Virus record (IMG/VR): IMGVR_UViG_3300031702_000006
Location: 1 to 57,627 of that record
Length of the DNA: 57,627 nucleotides
Strand: one strand, 5' to 3'
Origin: a virus
Under the pieces are notes generated by a model that saw nothing but the letters and a program-made list of their open reading frames with translations, ran no database searches and was not told the origin of the DNA. Positions 1 through 6,462 of this stretch are shown in pieces. Both the position numbers and the translations under genes were made by a program. How positions within the stretch are numbered: the first letter of the stretch is position 1; every line of letters starts with the position of its first letter.

Positions 1-32
1 TTGAGTTAACACAAGAGTCTATTGACTGGATA

Positions 33-446
33 ATGGCTAATGCAAAAGTGTCTATGTATAATGACAAAAGGTCTTATATATACAACAAGGCTTTTTATGA
101 AGCTATATTAAGTCCTGTAGTTACTTTATTTAAAGCTCCTGAACTTAAAAATCAAAGATTTGATCTTATTAGAGAGTGGGCTACAGAAAGAGGTTTATAT
201 GAAAAAGGTAATGCCAATACGCAGTATATAAAGCTTATGGAAGAAGCAGGTGAGCTTGCTCAAGCTTTGCTTAAGAATGACGAACCAGAAGTAATAGATG
301 CTATCGGTGATATTGTTGTAGTGTTAACTAATTTAGCTCATTTAAAAGGCTATAAAATTGAAGACTGCGTAGACAAAGCTTATGAGGTTATAAGCGATAG
401 AAAAGGTGAGATGATTAATGGAACATTTGTAAAAGAAACATTATAA
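33..446 (+). CDS. MazG-like nucleotide pyrophosphohydrolase (5' end uncertain)
   Basis: This is a probable all-alpha NTP pyrophosphohydrolase of the MazG type, which would hydrolyse (d)NTPs or ppGpp-like nucleotides. The second half carries the family pattern: an acidic EEAGELAQALL helix near residues 70-80, then DAIGDIVVVLTNLA near 89-103, which supply the Mg-binding acidic residues. The first 50 residues are not typical of the family. The frame is open to the window edge with no stop, so the true start may lie upstream and the ATG at 33 is only the first one visible. The stop overlaps the next start as TAATG, so the two are probably translationally coupled. The neighbours are nucleotide metabolism genes (ribonucleotide reductase), which fits. 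The family call is fairly sure; the substrate is unknown. Confidence 0.75.
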   Translation: MANAKVSMYNDKRSYIYNKAFYEAILSPVVTLFKAPELKNQRFDLIREWATERGLYEKGNANTQYIKLMEEAGELAQALLKNDEPEVIDAIGDIVVVLTNLAHLKGYKIEDCVDKAYEVISDRKGEMINGTFVKETL

Positions 447-778
447 TGGGATACGTAGTTAGAACAACTGATGAAGTAGTTATTAGAGCAATCAAAAAGA
501 TTGATGAAAGATCTTTAATAGGTCAAGAGAAATACGGAGATACAATGATGAGTGAAGTTAATTCTGGTAAAAAAGACTTAGCTAGATTTCTTATTGATGT
601 ACAAGAAGAAATGACTGATTCATTACTTTACTTAGAAGCTGCCAGATCTTGTCTTAGAGATGAGATAGAAGAAGCTATGTTAAAAGATCTCGACGTAACC
701 TTTGAAGAGAATGATGAACGTATGAGAATTGTTGGTCAAAACGGTAACACCGGAGAACATTATGAAAAAGAAATATAA
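446..778 (+). CDS. Second MazG-like helical protein (probable)
   Basis: A 110-residue mostly helical, acidic protein. Residues 20-65 (GQEKYGDTM, then LARFLIDVQEEMTDSLLYLEAAR) resemble the helix-pair layout of small phage MazG-like/dNTP pyrophosphohydrolases, with EE and D residues placed to bind a metal. The match is weaker than for the gene before it. The start is the ATG in TAATG shared with the upstream stop. Its last 17 bases overlap the endonuclease gene that follows. It lies in the same nucleotide-metabolism operon. It could instead be a helical phage protein of other function. Confidence 0.55.
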   Translation: MGYVVRTTDEVVIRAIKKIDERSLIGQEKYGDTMMSEVNSGKKDLARFLIDVQEEMTDSLLYLEAARSCLRDEIEEAMLKDLDVTFEENDERMRIVGQNGNTGEHYEKEI

Positions 779-1208
779 AAAGAAAGGTCCTGTAAGATCT
801 AACAAGGTTCTTTATGATGGTATAAACTTTGCATCAGGCTTAGAGCGTTATATGTATATGGCTTTAAAGAAAGCTAAAATACAAGCTGAATATGAAGGTC
901 AAACGTATGAATTATTTCCTGCGTTTGATTTTCCTAATGAAAGCTATGAACGCTGCGGCAACGGCAAAGGTCATTACCAAAATAGAGGTAGTAAAAAAAT
1001 ACTTAATATAAAATATACTCCAGACTTTATAGGTAAAGGTTTTATAATAGAAACTAAAGGTAGAGCAAACGAAAGCTTTCCACTTAGATGGAAAATGTTT
1101 AAGTATCATGTTGTAAACAACCTTAATAATGTTATCTTATTTAAACCACAAAATCAAAAAGAATGCGACGAGACAATAAGATTAATCCTAGAAAGTCAAA
1201 AGAAGTAG
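762..1208 (+). CDS. Endonuclease I-type Holliday junction resolvase
   Basis: A 148-residue nuclease that resembles T7 gp3 endonuclease I, a PD-(D/E)XK enzyme that resolves branched DNA before packaging and degrades host DNA. The order of motifs is the same: SGLER with the first catalytic Glu near residues 24-28, YTPDF with the catalytic Asp near 88-92, then ETKGR with the Glu-x-Lys pair near 100-104, followed by a basic helix. A longer frame reads back to 729, but the ATG at 762 is preferred because it has a GGAG-like site 5-8 bases upstream and matches the family N-terminus. It overlaps the upstream gene by 17 bases. T7 endonuclease I works as a dimer; nothing here argues against that. Confidence 0.85.
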   Translation: MKKKYKKKGPVRSNKVLYDGINFASGLERYMYMALKKAKIQAEYEGQTYELFPAFDFPNESYERCGNGKGHYQNRGSKKILNIKYTPDFIGKGFIIETKGRANESFPLRWKMFKYHVVNNLNNVILFKPQNQKECDETIRLILESQKK

Positions 1209-1216
1209 CTAGGCAA

Positions 1217-1336
1217 ATGTATGCACAGCGTCAAATTGATAGATGGATTAAATGGAGTATAGAGAATAAAGGTTATGTATTTTACAGAGATCTTGTAGAG
1301 AAACAAAATGAATTAAAAATAATGTGTTATGAGTAG
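1217..1336 (+). CDS. Small hypothetical protein (39 aa)
   Basis: Short frame beginning MYAQRQIDRWIKWSIENKG, basic then acidic and probably helical. I do not recognise it. It fills the gap between the resolvase and the next small gene, and its stop lies 8 bases inside that gene, which is the packing seen throughout this operon. That packing is the main reason to call it. Confidence 0.5.
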   Translation: MYAQRQIDRWIKWSIENKGYVFYRDLVEKQNELKIMCYE

Positions 1337-1469
1337 AAATTGGGAAATAACAATGGGGTTTTACCCTGGATTATTAATAGGCATTAGAACCTACGAAGAA
1401 AAAGAGTTTTATGAACATGTATTGTATCTACCTATTTGTGTAGATATATCTTTAAAAATTGATAAGTAA
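1329..1469 (+). CDS. Small hypothetical protein (46 aa)
   Basis: Short frame starting MSRNWEITMGFYPGLLIGIR and ending SLKIDK. The start overlaps the preceding gene by 8 bases and the stop overlaps the nrdB start as TAATG. Such coupling on both sides supports translation. No known domain is recognised; the mixed aromatic and acidic composition suggests a small soluble beta-rich protein. It could help couple translation of nrdB. Confidence 0.55.
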   Translation: MSRNWEITMGFYPGLLIGIRTYEEKEFYEHVLYLPICVDISLKIDK

Positions 1470-2437
1470 TGGGATTATTTGATGAAAGAATAGCTTACAA
1501 ACCTTTTGAGTACCCAGAGTACTACACAGAAGGCTGGCTAAAGCAAGCTCAAGCATTTTGGCTTCACACAGAGATTCCAATGTCTGGCGATTTAAAAGAC
1601 TGGAATGAAAAGCTAACAAAAGAAGAGAAGAACTTAGTAGGGAATATCCTACTAGGTTTTGCTCAAACAGAGTGTGCTGTGTCTGATTACTGGACACAAA
1701 AAGTTGTTGGTTGGTTTCCTAAGCATGAAATACAGCAGATGGCCATGATGTTTGGCTCGCAAGAAACTATACACGCGGTAGCTTATAGCTATTTAAATGA
1801 AACACTAGGATTAGAAGATTATGAAGCATTCTTACACGAGCCCGCCACGTCGCAGCGCTTTGATAACCTTGTTAGTTACACTGGTTCTGACGCTCGTGGG
1901 ATTGGCAAGTCTATCGCTATTTTTTCTGCATTTGCAGAAGGCGTATCTCTCTATTCCGCTTTTGCTGTGTTATATAGTTTTCAGCTCCGTAATTTGCTTA
2001 AAGGCATTGGCCAACAGATGAAATGGTCTGTAAGAGATGAATCACTGCATAGTAAAATGGGTTGCAAGCTATTTAGACACATGTGTGAAGAAGATTCAAG
2101 TCTTTTAGACGAATGCAGAGAAGATGTAGTAACAGCAGCATCTACAATGCTAGTAGCTGAAGAAACCTATATTGACAAAATGTTTGAAATGGGCGATATA
2201 GAAGGTATAAAAGCCTATGATTTAAAACAATTTATTAGAAAAAGATTAAATGAAAAACTATCAGAACTCGGTTACTTCGACCTCGGGCAGTACTTTGCAT
2301 ATGACGAGTCAGGATCCGACAACCTCAACTGGTTCTACCACCTTACAGGTGGGCACACTCATACTGATTTTTTTGCTGTTCGTCCGACTGATTATTCAAA
2401 AGCAGGTGAAGGCGAAGATTTTGAAGATATTTGGTAA
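1469..2437 (+). CDS. nrdB: Class I ribonucleotide reductase, small subunit
   Basis: The beta subunit (322 aa) generates the radical used to reduce ribonucleotides to deoxyribonucleotides for phage DNA synthesis. All metal ligands can be placed: Glu68, Glu99, His102, Glu157, Glu191 and His194. The radical tyrosine is Tyr106, in an E-x2-H-x3-Y arrangement. The first three ligands and the tyrosine are offset from E. coli R2 (84, 115, 118, 122) by a constant 16, so spacing is exact. The protein ends GEDFEDIW, an acidic/aromatic tail of the kind that docks on the large subunit. Its start and stop are both TAATG overlaps with neighbours. The large subunit is in the same operon but four small genes away. 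Two stretches (about 1835-1925 and 2265-2360) use more C/G-ending codons than their surroundings. Confidence 0.96.
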   Translation: MGLFDERIAYKPFEYPEYYTEGWLKQAQAFWLHTEIPMSGDLKDWNEKLTKEEKNLVGNILLGFAQTECAVSDYWTQKVVGWFPKHEIQQMAMMFGSQETIHAVAYSYLNETLGLEDYEAFLHEPATSQRFDNLVSYTGSDARGIGKSIAIFSAFAEGVSLYSAFAVLYSFQLRNLLKGIGQQMKWSVRDESLHSKMGCKLFRHMCEEDSSLLDECREDVVTAASTMLVAEETYIDKMFEMGDIEGIKAYDLKQFIRKRLNEKLSELGYFDLGQYFAYDESGSDNLNWFYHLTGGHTHTDFFAVRPTDYSKAGEGEDFEDIW

Positions 2438-2697
2438 TGAATAGAGATTTCTTAAAAAAGTTAGTAAAAGACAGAAGATTAACCGTCAACGAAAGATTAT
2501 CAGGTCGTTTGGGTTATATGGGTACAGCATTTATAATGATGGGGCCATACATATTATCGTATGGCAATATTGGCGCTGTTAGCTACATAATAGGTGGTTT
2601 ACTATGTACGCCACAGGTTTGGATTGCTAAGCAATGGAATTTAGTGGCTATAAATATAAACGTAGTAATAGGTTATTTAGTGTATCTACTATGGTAA
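2437..2697 (+). CDS. Small membrane protein (86 aa)
   Basis: After a basic N-terminus (MNRDFLKKLVKDRR) there are two or three hydrophobic stretches: about residues 25-43, 46-60 and 70-86. It is therefore probably an integral inner-membrane protein. The ATG at 2437 shares the TAATG with the nrdB stop and is preferred over a TTG six bases upstream. The pattern slightly recalls small two- or three-helix transporters, but no diagnostic motif is visible and I give no function. Its position between nrdB and nrdA makes a holin role unlikely. Confidence 0.65.
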   Translation: MNRDFLKKLVKDRRLTVNERLSGRLGYMGTAFIMMGPYILSYGNIGAVSYIIGGLLCTPQVWIAKQWNLVAININVVIGYLVYLLW

Positions 2698-2840
2698 GAA
2701 AACATACTATTAAATGCAGCGCTTGCGATAAAACATTTTCAAGTGGTTTTGATTACAGGATGCACTGGGAAGAATTACATTTAGATTATGCTATGGAACA
2801 AATTAAAATAAAAAACAATGAAGGAAAACACACTAGTTGA
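2691..2840 (+). CDS. C2H2 zinc-finger-like small protein
   Basis: A 49-residue basic protein whose centre fits the classical finger spacing: Cys-x2-Cys-x12-His-x4-His, with a Phe in the CDKTF segment. The chosen start MVRKHTIKCSAC (2691) overlaps the upstream gene by 7 bases; a longer frame back to 2634 would overlap far more. C2H2 fingers are uncommon in phages. This one could bind DNA or RNA or be a protein-protein module. It lies in the ribonucleotide reductase operon. Confidence 0.65.
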   Translation: MVRKHTIKCSACDKTFSSGFDYRMHWEELHLDYAMEQIKIKNNEGKHTS

Positions 2841-3066
2841 AATGAAAAACAAAGTAGATGCATTAACTAGAGTCATGCAGAATGTTATTAATGAGTTTAC
2901 TACAATAAAAGATATGTCAGTTGGTACATTAGAAGTTGTTAAAAAACTACCTAATTATCAAGATGCTATTGATGAGCTAAAAGAAGAAATGATTAAGGCT
3001 AATAAACTAGCTAAACAAGCTGAAGACAAAGTAAATAAAGAAGATAAAAAATTAGAATTAAATTAA
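2818..3066 (+). CDS. Small coiled-coil protein (82 aa)
   Basis: Almost entirely charged helix with heptad-like spacing, strongest from about residue 45 to 80 (DELKEEMIKANKLAKQAEDKVNKEDKKLE). No other domain is seen. It overlaps the zinc-finger gene by 23 bases, and its TAA is followed at once by the ATG of the next gene. Function unknown; it could be a dimerising accessory factor. Confidence 0.6.
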   Translation: MKENTLVEMKNKVDALTRVMQNVINEFTTIKDMSVGTLEVVKKLPNYQDAIDELKEEMIKANKLAKQAEDKVNKEDKKLELN

Positions 3067-3414
3067 ATGAAAAAAATAATGATAGTTTTAATGTTAACAC
3101 TAGGTGTTAATGTTAGCGCGCAGGTAAGTAATTTTGAAGGTTTTTGGATGTCATTAGATACGTCTTATAATATATTAATAACACATAATAATGATAATGA
3201 TTTATTAACTTTAAACTCTTTTAGCTTTAGTGACAATACTTTAGTTAAAGAGTCAATTAGCTCTATAGCTTACGATGAGATAAATACTGTTTCGCAATCA
3301 GAAAATAATTGGAATTTACTTATTAAATATACAATAGTAAATGATACAGTAATGAAAGCTCATTACACAGGCAGTACTACTCAAACTTTAATTTACGAAA
3401 AAATAACAGACTAA
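3067..3414 (+). CDS. Small exported protein with signal peptide
   Basis: Residues 1-19 (MKKIMIVLMLTLGVNVSAQ) form a standard type I signal peptide with a likely Ala/Gln junction before VSNFEG. The mature part (about 96 aa) is rich in Asn, Ser and Thr, predicted beta strand, and has the EGFWMS opening seen in many Bacteroidetes periplasmic or lipocalin-like proteins. There is no lipobox Cys. An exported protein in the middle of an nrd operon is unexpected. It might act in the host periplasm, for example in superinfection exclusion, but this is only a guess. Confidence 0.65.
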   Translation: MKKIMIVLMLTLGVNVSAQVSNFEGFWMSLDTSYNILITHNNDNDLLTLNSFSFSDNTLVKESISSIAYDEINTVSQSENNWNLLIKYTIVNDTVMKAHYTGSTTQTLIYEKITD

Positions 3415-5136
3415 ATGTGGAAAAATGAATGGATCAAAGGAGAAGATTACCCAGAATGGGGAGAAACAGAAGTTTACAAGAAGACTATATCCGGGGGATA
3501 TCTACTTAACGGAGAAACCCCAAGAGATGCCTACAACAGAGTATGCACAACGGTGGCTAGACGATTGGACAGACCAGAACTTGCAGAAACATTCTTCAAG
3601 TACATCTGGAAGGGATGGCTTTGTCTCGCCAGTCCCGTTCTCAGTAATACTGGGACCGATCGTGGGCTTCCTATTAGTTGTTTTGGGATTGATGTTGCTG
3701 ATAGTATAAAAGATATTGGTGAAAAGAACTTAGAGATGATGCTACTCGCTAAGCATGGCGGTGGAGTTGGTATTGGTATTAATCAAATTCGACCCGCTGG
3801 AGCTAAAATTACTGGTAATGGAACATCTGACGGAGTGGTGCCTTTTTGCAAAATCTACGATTCAACTATACTCGCCACTAATCAAGGATCTGTCAGACGA
3901 GGAGCTGCATCAGTTAACATCAATATTGATCACGCCGACTTTGAAGAGTGGCTGGAGATTAGAGAGCCTAAAGGAGACGTCAATAGACAATCACTCAACT
4001 TGCACCAGTGCGCAGTGGTCGGTGACAAGTTTATGCGAAGACTTGAGCAAGGAGATCAAGAAGCTAGACGTAAGTGGGGAAAATTACTACAAAAACGTAA
4101 AGCAACTGGAGAACCTTATATACTCTTTAAAGGTAATACAAACAAAAATAACCCAAAGGCATATAAACAGAACGGACTTAAGGTTCATATGACAAATATC
4201 TGTAGTGAAATAGTTTTACATACAGACGAAAGTCATAGTTTTGTTTGTTGCTTATCTAGTTTAAATTTAGCTAAATATGACGAATGGAAGAATACTAATA
4301 TTATTTATGATGCTATCTGGTTTCTTGATGGTGTACTTGAAGAGTTTATCCAAAAAGCCAAAGGAAAAATTGGGTTTGAAAACTCGGTTAGATCTGCAGA
4401 AAAGGGTAGAGCTCTTGGACTCGGAGCTCTTGGCTGGCATACTTACCTTCAGGAAAGGGGATTACCATTTGAAGGTTTATTATCTCAGTTTGAGACTAGA
4501 AAGATTTTTAGTCAAATCAAAATTGAAAGTGAAAGAGCTTCAATGGATCTCGCTGAGGTTTTTGGTGAGCCACTTTGGTGTGTTGGTACTGGCACACGTA
4601 ACACTCACCTTCGTGCTATTGCTCCAACAGTTTCAAACTCGAAATTATCTGGGAATGTTTCTCCTGGTATTGAACCTTGGGCTGCTAATGTATTTACAGA
4701 GCAATCAGCTAAAGGGACGTTCATAAGAAAAAACCCTACACTTGAAATTTTATTAGAACAATATAACTTAAACACCGAGGAAACTTGGGCAAAAATACTA
4801 GAAGATGGCGGATCTGTACAAGGAATTAAAAGGTTGGATGATATACTTGTGGGAGACCACGAAATACCAGCTAAAGAAGTTTTTAAAACGTTTAAAGAAA
4901 TTAATCAATTAGAATTAGTAAATCAAGCCGGACTAAGGCAACAGTATGTAGATCAATCAGTTAGTTTAAACTTAGCTTTTCCTTCAGAAGCAACTCCTAA
5001 ATGGATTAATCAAGTTCACTTTGATGCTTGGAAGAAAGGCATTAAAACATTGTATTATGTCAGAACTGAAAGCGTCTTGCGTGGTGATATTGCTGCAAGT
5101 GCTATGGATCCTTCTTGTGTATCTTGTGATGGTTAG
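3415..5136 (+). CDS. nrdA: Class I ribonucleotide reductase, large subunit
   Basis: The alpha subunit (573 aa) is the catalytic half of ribonucleotide reductase. The active site is visible: Cys89 and Cys278/Cys279 as the redox pair candidates, N261-x-C263-x-E265 with the thiyl-radical cysteine and its Asn/Glu partners, the radical-transfer tyrosines Tyr547-Tyr548 (TLYYVRTES), and a C-terminal C568-x2-C571 tail that would accept electrons from a thioredoxin or glutaredoxin. The protein is short for the family because the N-terminal ATP-cone domain is absent, so dATP feedback inhibition is probably lost, as in several other phage enzymes. It follows the exported-protein gene with no gap. The first 260 bases carry a patch of C-ending codons. 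It is the last gene before the terminators. Confidence 0.96.
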   Translation: MWKNEWIKGEDYPEWGETEVYKKTISGGYLLNGETPRDAYNRVCTTVARRLDRPELAETFFKYIWKGWLCLASPVLSNTGTDRGLPISCFGIDVADSIKDIGEKNLEMMLLAKHGGGVGIGINQIRPAGAKITGNGTSDGVVPFCKIYDSTILATNQGSVRRGAASVNINIDHADFEEWLEIREPKGDVNRQSLNLHQCAVVGDKFMRRLEQGDQEARRKWGKLLQKRKATGEPYILFKGNTNKNNPKAYKQNGLKVHMTNICSEIVLHTDESHSFVCCLSSLNLAKYDEWKNTNIIYDAIWFLDGVLEEFIQKAKGKIGFENSVRSAEKGRALGLGALGWHTYLQERGLPFEGLLSQFETRKIFSQIKIESERASMDLAEVFGEPLWCVGTGTRNTHLRAIAPTVSNSKLSGNVSPGIEPWAANVFTEQSAKGTFIRKNPTLEILLEQYNLNTEETWAKILEDGGSVQGIKRLDDILVGDHEIPAKEVFKTFKEINQLELVNQAGLRQQYVDQSVSLNLAFPSEATPKWINQVHFDAWKKGIKTLYYVRTESVLRGDIAASAMDPSCVSCDG

Positions 5137-5151
5137 TAATTAAAATCTAAA

Positions 5152-5179
5152 AAAGGGGACCACGTGAGTGATCCCCTTT
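5152..5179. terminator. Hairpin terminator between convergent operons (minus-strand T tract)
   Basis: AAAGGGGA (5152-5159) pairs perfectly with TCCCCTTT (5172-5179), with a further CAC/GTG pairing inside and a GTGA loop. Read on the minus strand the stem is followed by a run of five or more T, so it is best placed to stop the long late transcript. It can also act on the plus strand for the nrd operon. Confidence 0.8.
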
Positions 5180-5197
5180 CTTGGTTACAGGAACGGT

Positions 5198-5218
5198 TGG
5201 GTATGGTGCCCAGTTTTT
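5198..5218 (+). terminator. Rho-independent terminator of the nrd operon
   Basis: TGGGTA (5198-5203) pairs with TGCCCA (5207-5212) around a TGG loop with one G-T pair. GTTTTTATTT follows directly. An outer AGGAAC/GTTCCT pairing encloses it. This is a standard intrinsic terminator for plus-strand transcription 60 bases after nrdA. Confidence 0.7.
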
Positions 5219-5239
5219 ATTTGTTCCTAGTGATATTAT

Positions 5240-5587
5240 TTATTCTCCGCATTTTTTGCTAGGATCACCAACTTGTCTCCAGTCTTGTTTGACCCAGTCT
5301 TTTAAATTCTTACTGGCAGTTCCACTTACGTTGGATTTACTTGATCTTTTGTAATCACCTTTAGCAGCTGCAGAGCGTTTAGCGTTTATAACTTTCTGTT
5401 TTTCTTCTTTGCTCATGCTAGCTATTTTAGCTTTAGGCAAACAAACTTTCTTAGTACCACCGCCTTTTGTACCTTTTTCTAGTGGCGATGATTCTTTACA
5501 ACTTCCTTTAGCTCCTTGTTTAGTTCCACGAACTCTTTCAAATCCTTTCCAACAATTAAGTGGCGACTCTGGCTGAACATAAGCCAT
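5240..5587 (-). CDS. Conserved phage protein, basic, with C-terminal KKCGE
   Basis: A 115-residue lysine-rich protein. The segment from about residue 45 (KKVCLPKAKIASMSKEEKQK, then NAKRSAAAKGDYKRSSKSNV, then LKDWVKQDW and KKCGE) resembles a small domain of unknown function that I recall from other marine phages (DUF5872-like). The name is from memory and was not checked. The ATG at 5587 overlaps the stop of the 43-residue gene upstream (TAATG) and is preferred over a GTG at 5593. High Lys/Ser and conserved Cys suggest nucleic-acid or metal binding. It is the last gene of the late block. Confidence 0.65.
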   Translation of the reverse strand: MAYVQPESPLNCWKGFERVRGTKQGAKGSCKESSPLEKGTKGGGTKKVCLPKAKIASMSKEEKQKVINAKRSAAAKGDYKRSSKSNVSGTASKNLKDWVKQDWRQVGDPSKKCGE

Positions 5588-5718
5588 TAGCACTTACCTT
5601 TTTTCTGTTGCTTAGATGCCCACATATTTGCATAAGCAGATGGATACACATCAAATTTTCTTTTAGCAGCCGCTTTACAACCTGCAGTTAATTTTCTTAA
5701 TAATGGTGTTACTTTCAT
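5587..5718 (-). CDS. Small basic protein with RKFxVYPSAYAN motif (43 aa)
   Basis: Reads MKVTPLLRKLTAGCKAAAKR and then KFDVYPSAYANMWASKQQKK. The KF-VYPSAYAN core is a motif I recall from small phage and giant-virus proteins, often near the type of gene that follows here. The function is not known. Very basic, so DNA binding is possible. It is coupled to the next gene by a TAATG overlap. It is too short for many gene callers but the motif makes it convincing. Confidence 0.65.
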   Translation of the reverse strand: MKVTPLLRKLTAGCKAAAKRKFDVYPSAYANMWASKQQKKGKC

Positions 5719-5734
5719 CTTTTTTAAATTTATA

Positions 5735-6091
5735 TTAATATGTCCACATTGTCATTTTAGGCGCTCCGGGGTATCCGATACCTAAATGTACAAAATTCTT
5801 TTTTCTACTTACGCCTATTCTTAAGAAGCCTATCTTTAAAGCGGCTTTTACTAATCTTAAGGTAGCTTCACCTCCAATACAAACAATATCTACAGCACAT
5901 CCATGAGCATGTTCTCCAGGTTTATCTTTAGCAGCCTCAATAGGGTGATCAGGAGACCTATAAGATGACGTCAGTTGAATAGGAAAACCATACTCAGCAC
6001 GTAATGCATCTAGCATACCTAGTAGCTTAGAATCCATCTTATCCATGTTACCTTTAAAATCGTGTTTGTCGTTAAAGTATTTTAATTTCAT
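5735..6091 (-). CDS. M15-family peptidase, endolysin
   Basis: A 118-residue Zn-dependent D-Ala-D-Ala-type peptidase that would cleave peptidoglycan cross-links at lysis. The family signature is complete: SSYRSPDHP (residues 42-50) with the Arg, EHAHGCAVDI with the Zn ligands His61 and Asp68 in H-x6-D spacing, and His102 in FVHLGIG. There is no signal peptide, so a holin is needed for export. Its start overlaps the stop of the two-membrane-helix gene upstream by 4 bases (ATGA), which is the classical holin-endolysin arrangement. Confidence 0.88.
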   Translation of the reverse strand: MKLKYFNDKHDFKGNMDKMDSKLLGMLDALRAEYGFPIQLTSSYRSPDHPIEAAKDKPGEHAHGCAVDIVCIGGEATLRLVKAALKIGFLRIGVSRKKNFVHLGIGYPGAPKMTMWTY

Positions 6092-6462
6092 TTATCTCTT
6101 CTTTCAATTAAGTTATCTATAAAACTAGCACCAAGCACACTGATTTTATCAATCATATTTTCTTGTAAAGTTATAACCATATTCTCTAACTCATCTTTTT
6201 GTTTTACTAGGTGATCATTAGACGCTTGTAATGAATCTACTTTCTTAGTCAAAGCATTAACTTCGTCTGGATTACGGCCTATTATAGTATATATTACAAC
6301 AGATAAACTACCTACCACCATTCCTGTGACTGTCACAAATATGTCTTTATTGACTGGAGGGATTTGATTAAAACTTAAAAATAATAACAACAATATGATT
6401 AAAATAAATATACCTGCCGCACCGGCGTAATGTCTTAAATCGTTTTTTGCTTTTAAACTCAT
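6088..6462 (-). CDS. Membrane/coiled-coil protein, holin- or spanin-like
   Basis: A 124-residue protein with two hydrophobic segments (about residues 12-30 and 42-62, with a short polar turn containing IPPVNKD) followed by a coiled coil from about 70 to 110. It overlaps the endolysin start by 4 bases. Two membrane helices beside an endolysin suggest a holin; the long coiled coil would also fit an inner-membrane spanin part. A second holin candidate of a different family lies at 34950-35330, so the two may divide the work. Confidence 0.6.
   Translation of the reverse strand: MSLKAKNDLRHYAGAAGIFILIILLLLFLSFNQIPPVNKDIFVTVTGMVVGSLSVVIYTIIGRNPDEVNALTKKVDSLQASNDHLVKQKDELENMVITLQENMIDKISVLGASFIDNLIERRDK

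Noticed and set aside
1821-2444. Plus-strand frames inside nrdB (1821-2021, 2250-2444) and minus frame 1452-1697
   Set aside because: nrdB covers them with exact metal ligand spacing. They come from codon patches and have no start context.
3025-3045. ACAAAGTAAATAAAG in the coiled-coil gene, like the first half of the bipartite element
   Set aside because: TACGA is missing and there is no GGATAAT half at the 8-base distance; it is ordinary Lys-rich coding sequence.
3425-4726. Three plus-strand frames inside nrdA, one hydrophobic
   Set aside because: Shadows of nrdA in another phase; the apparent membrane segments come from GT-rich codons.
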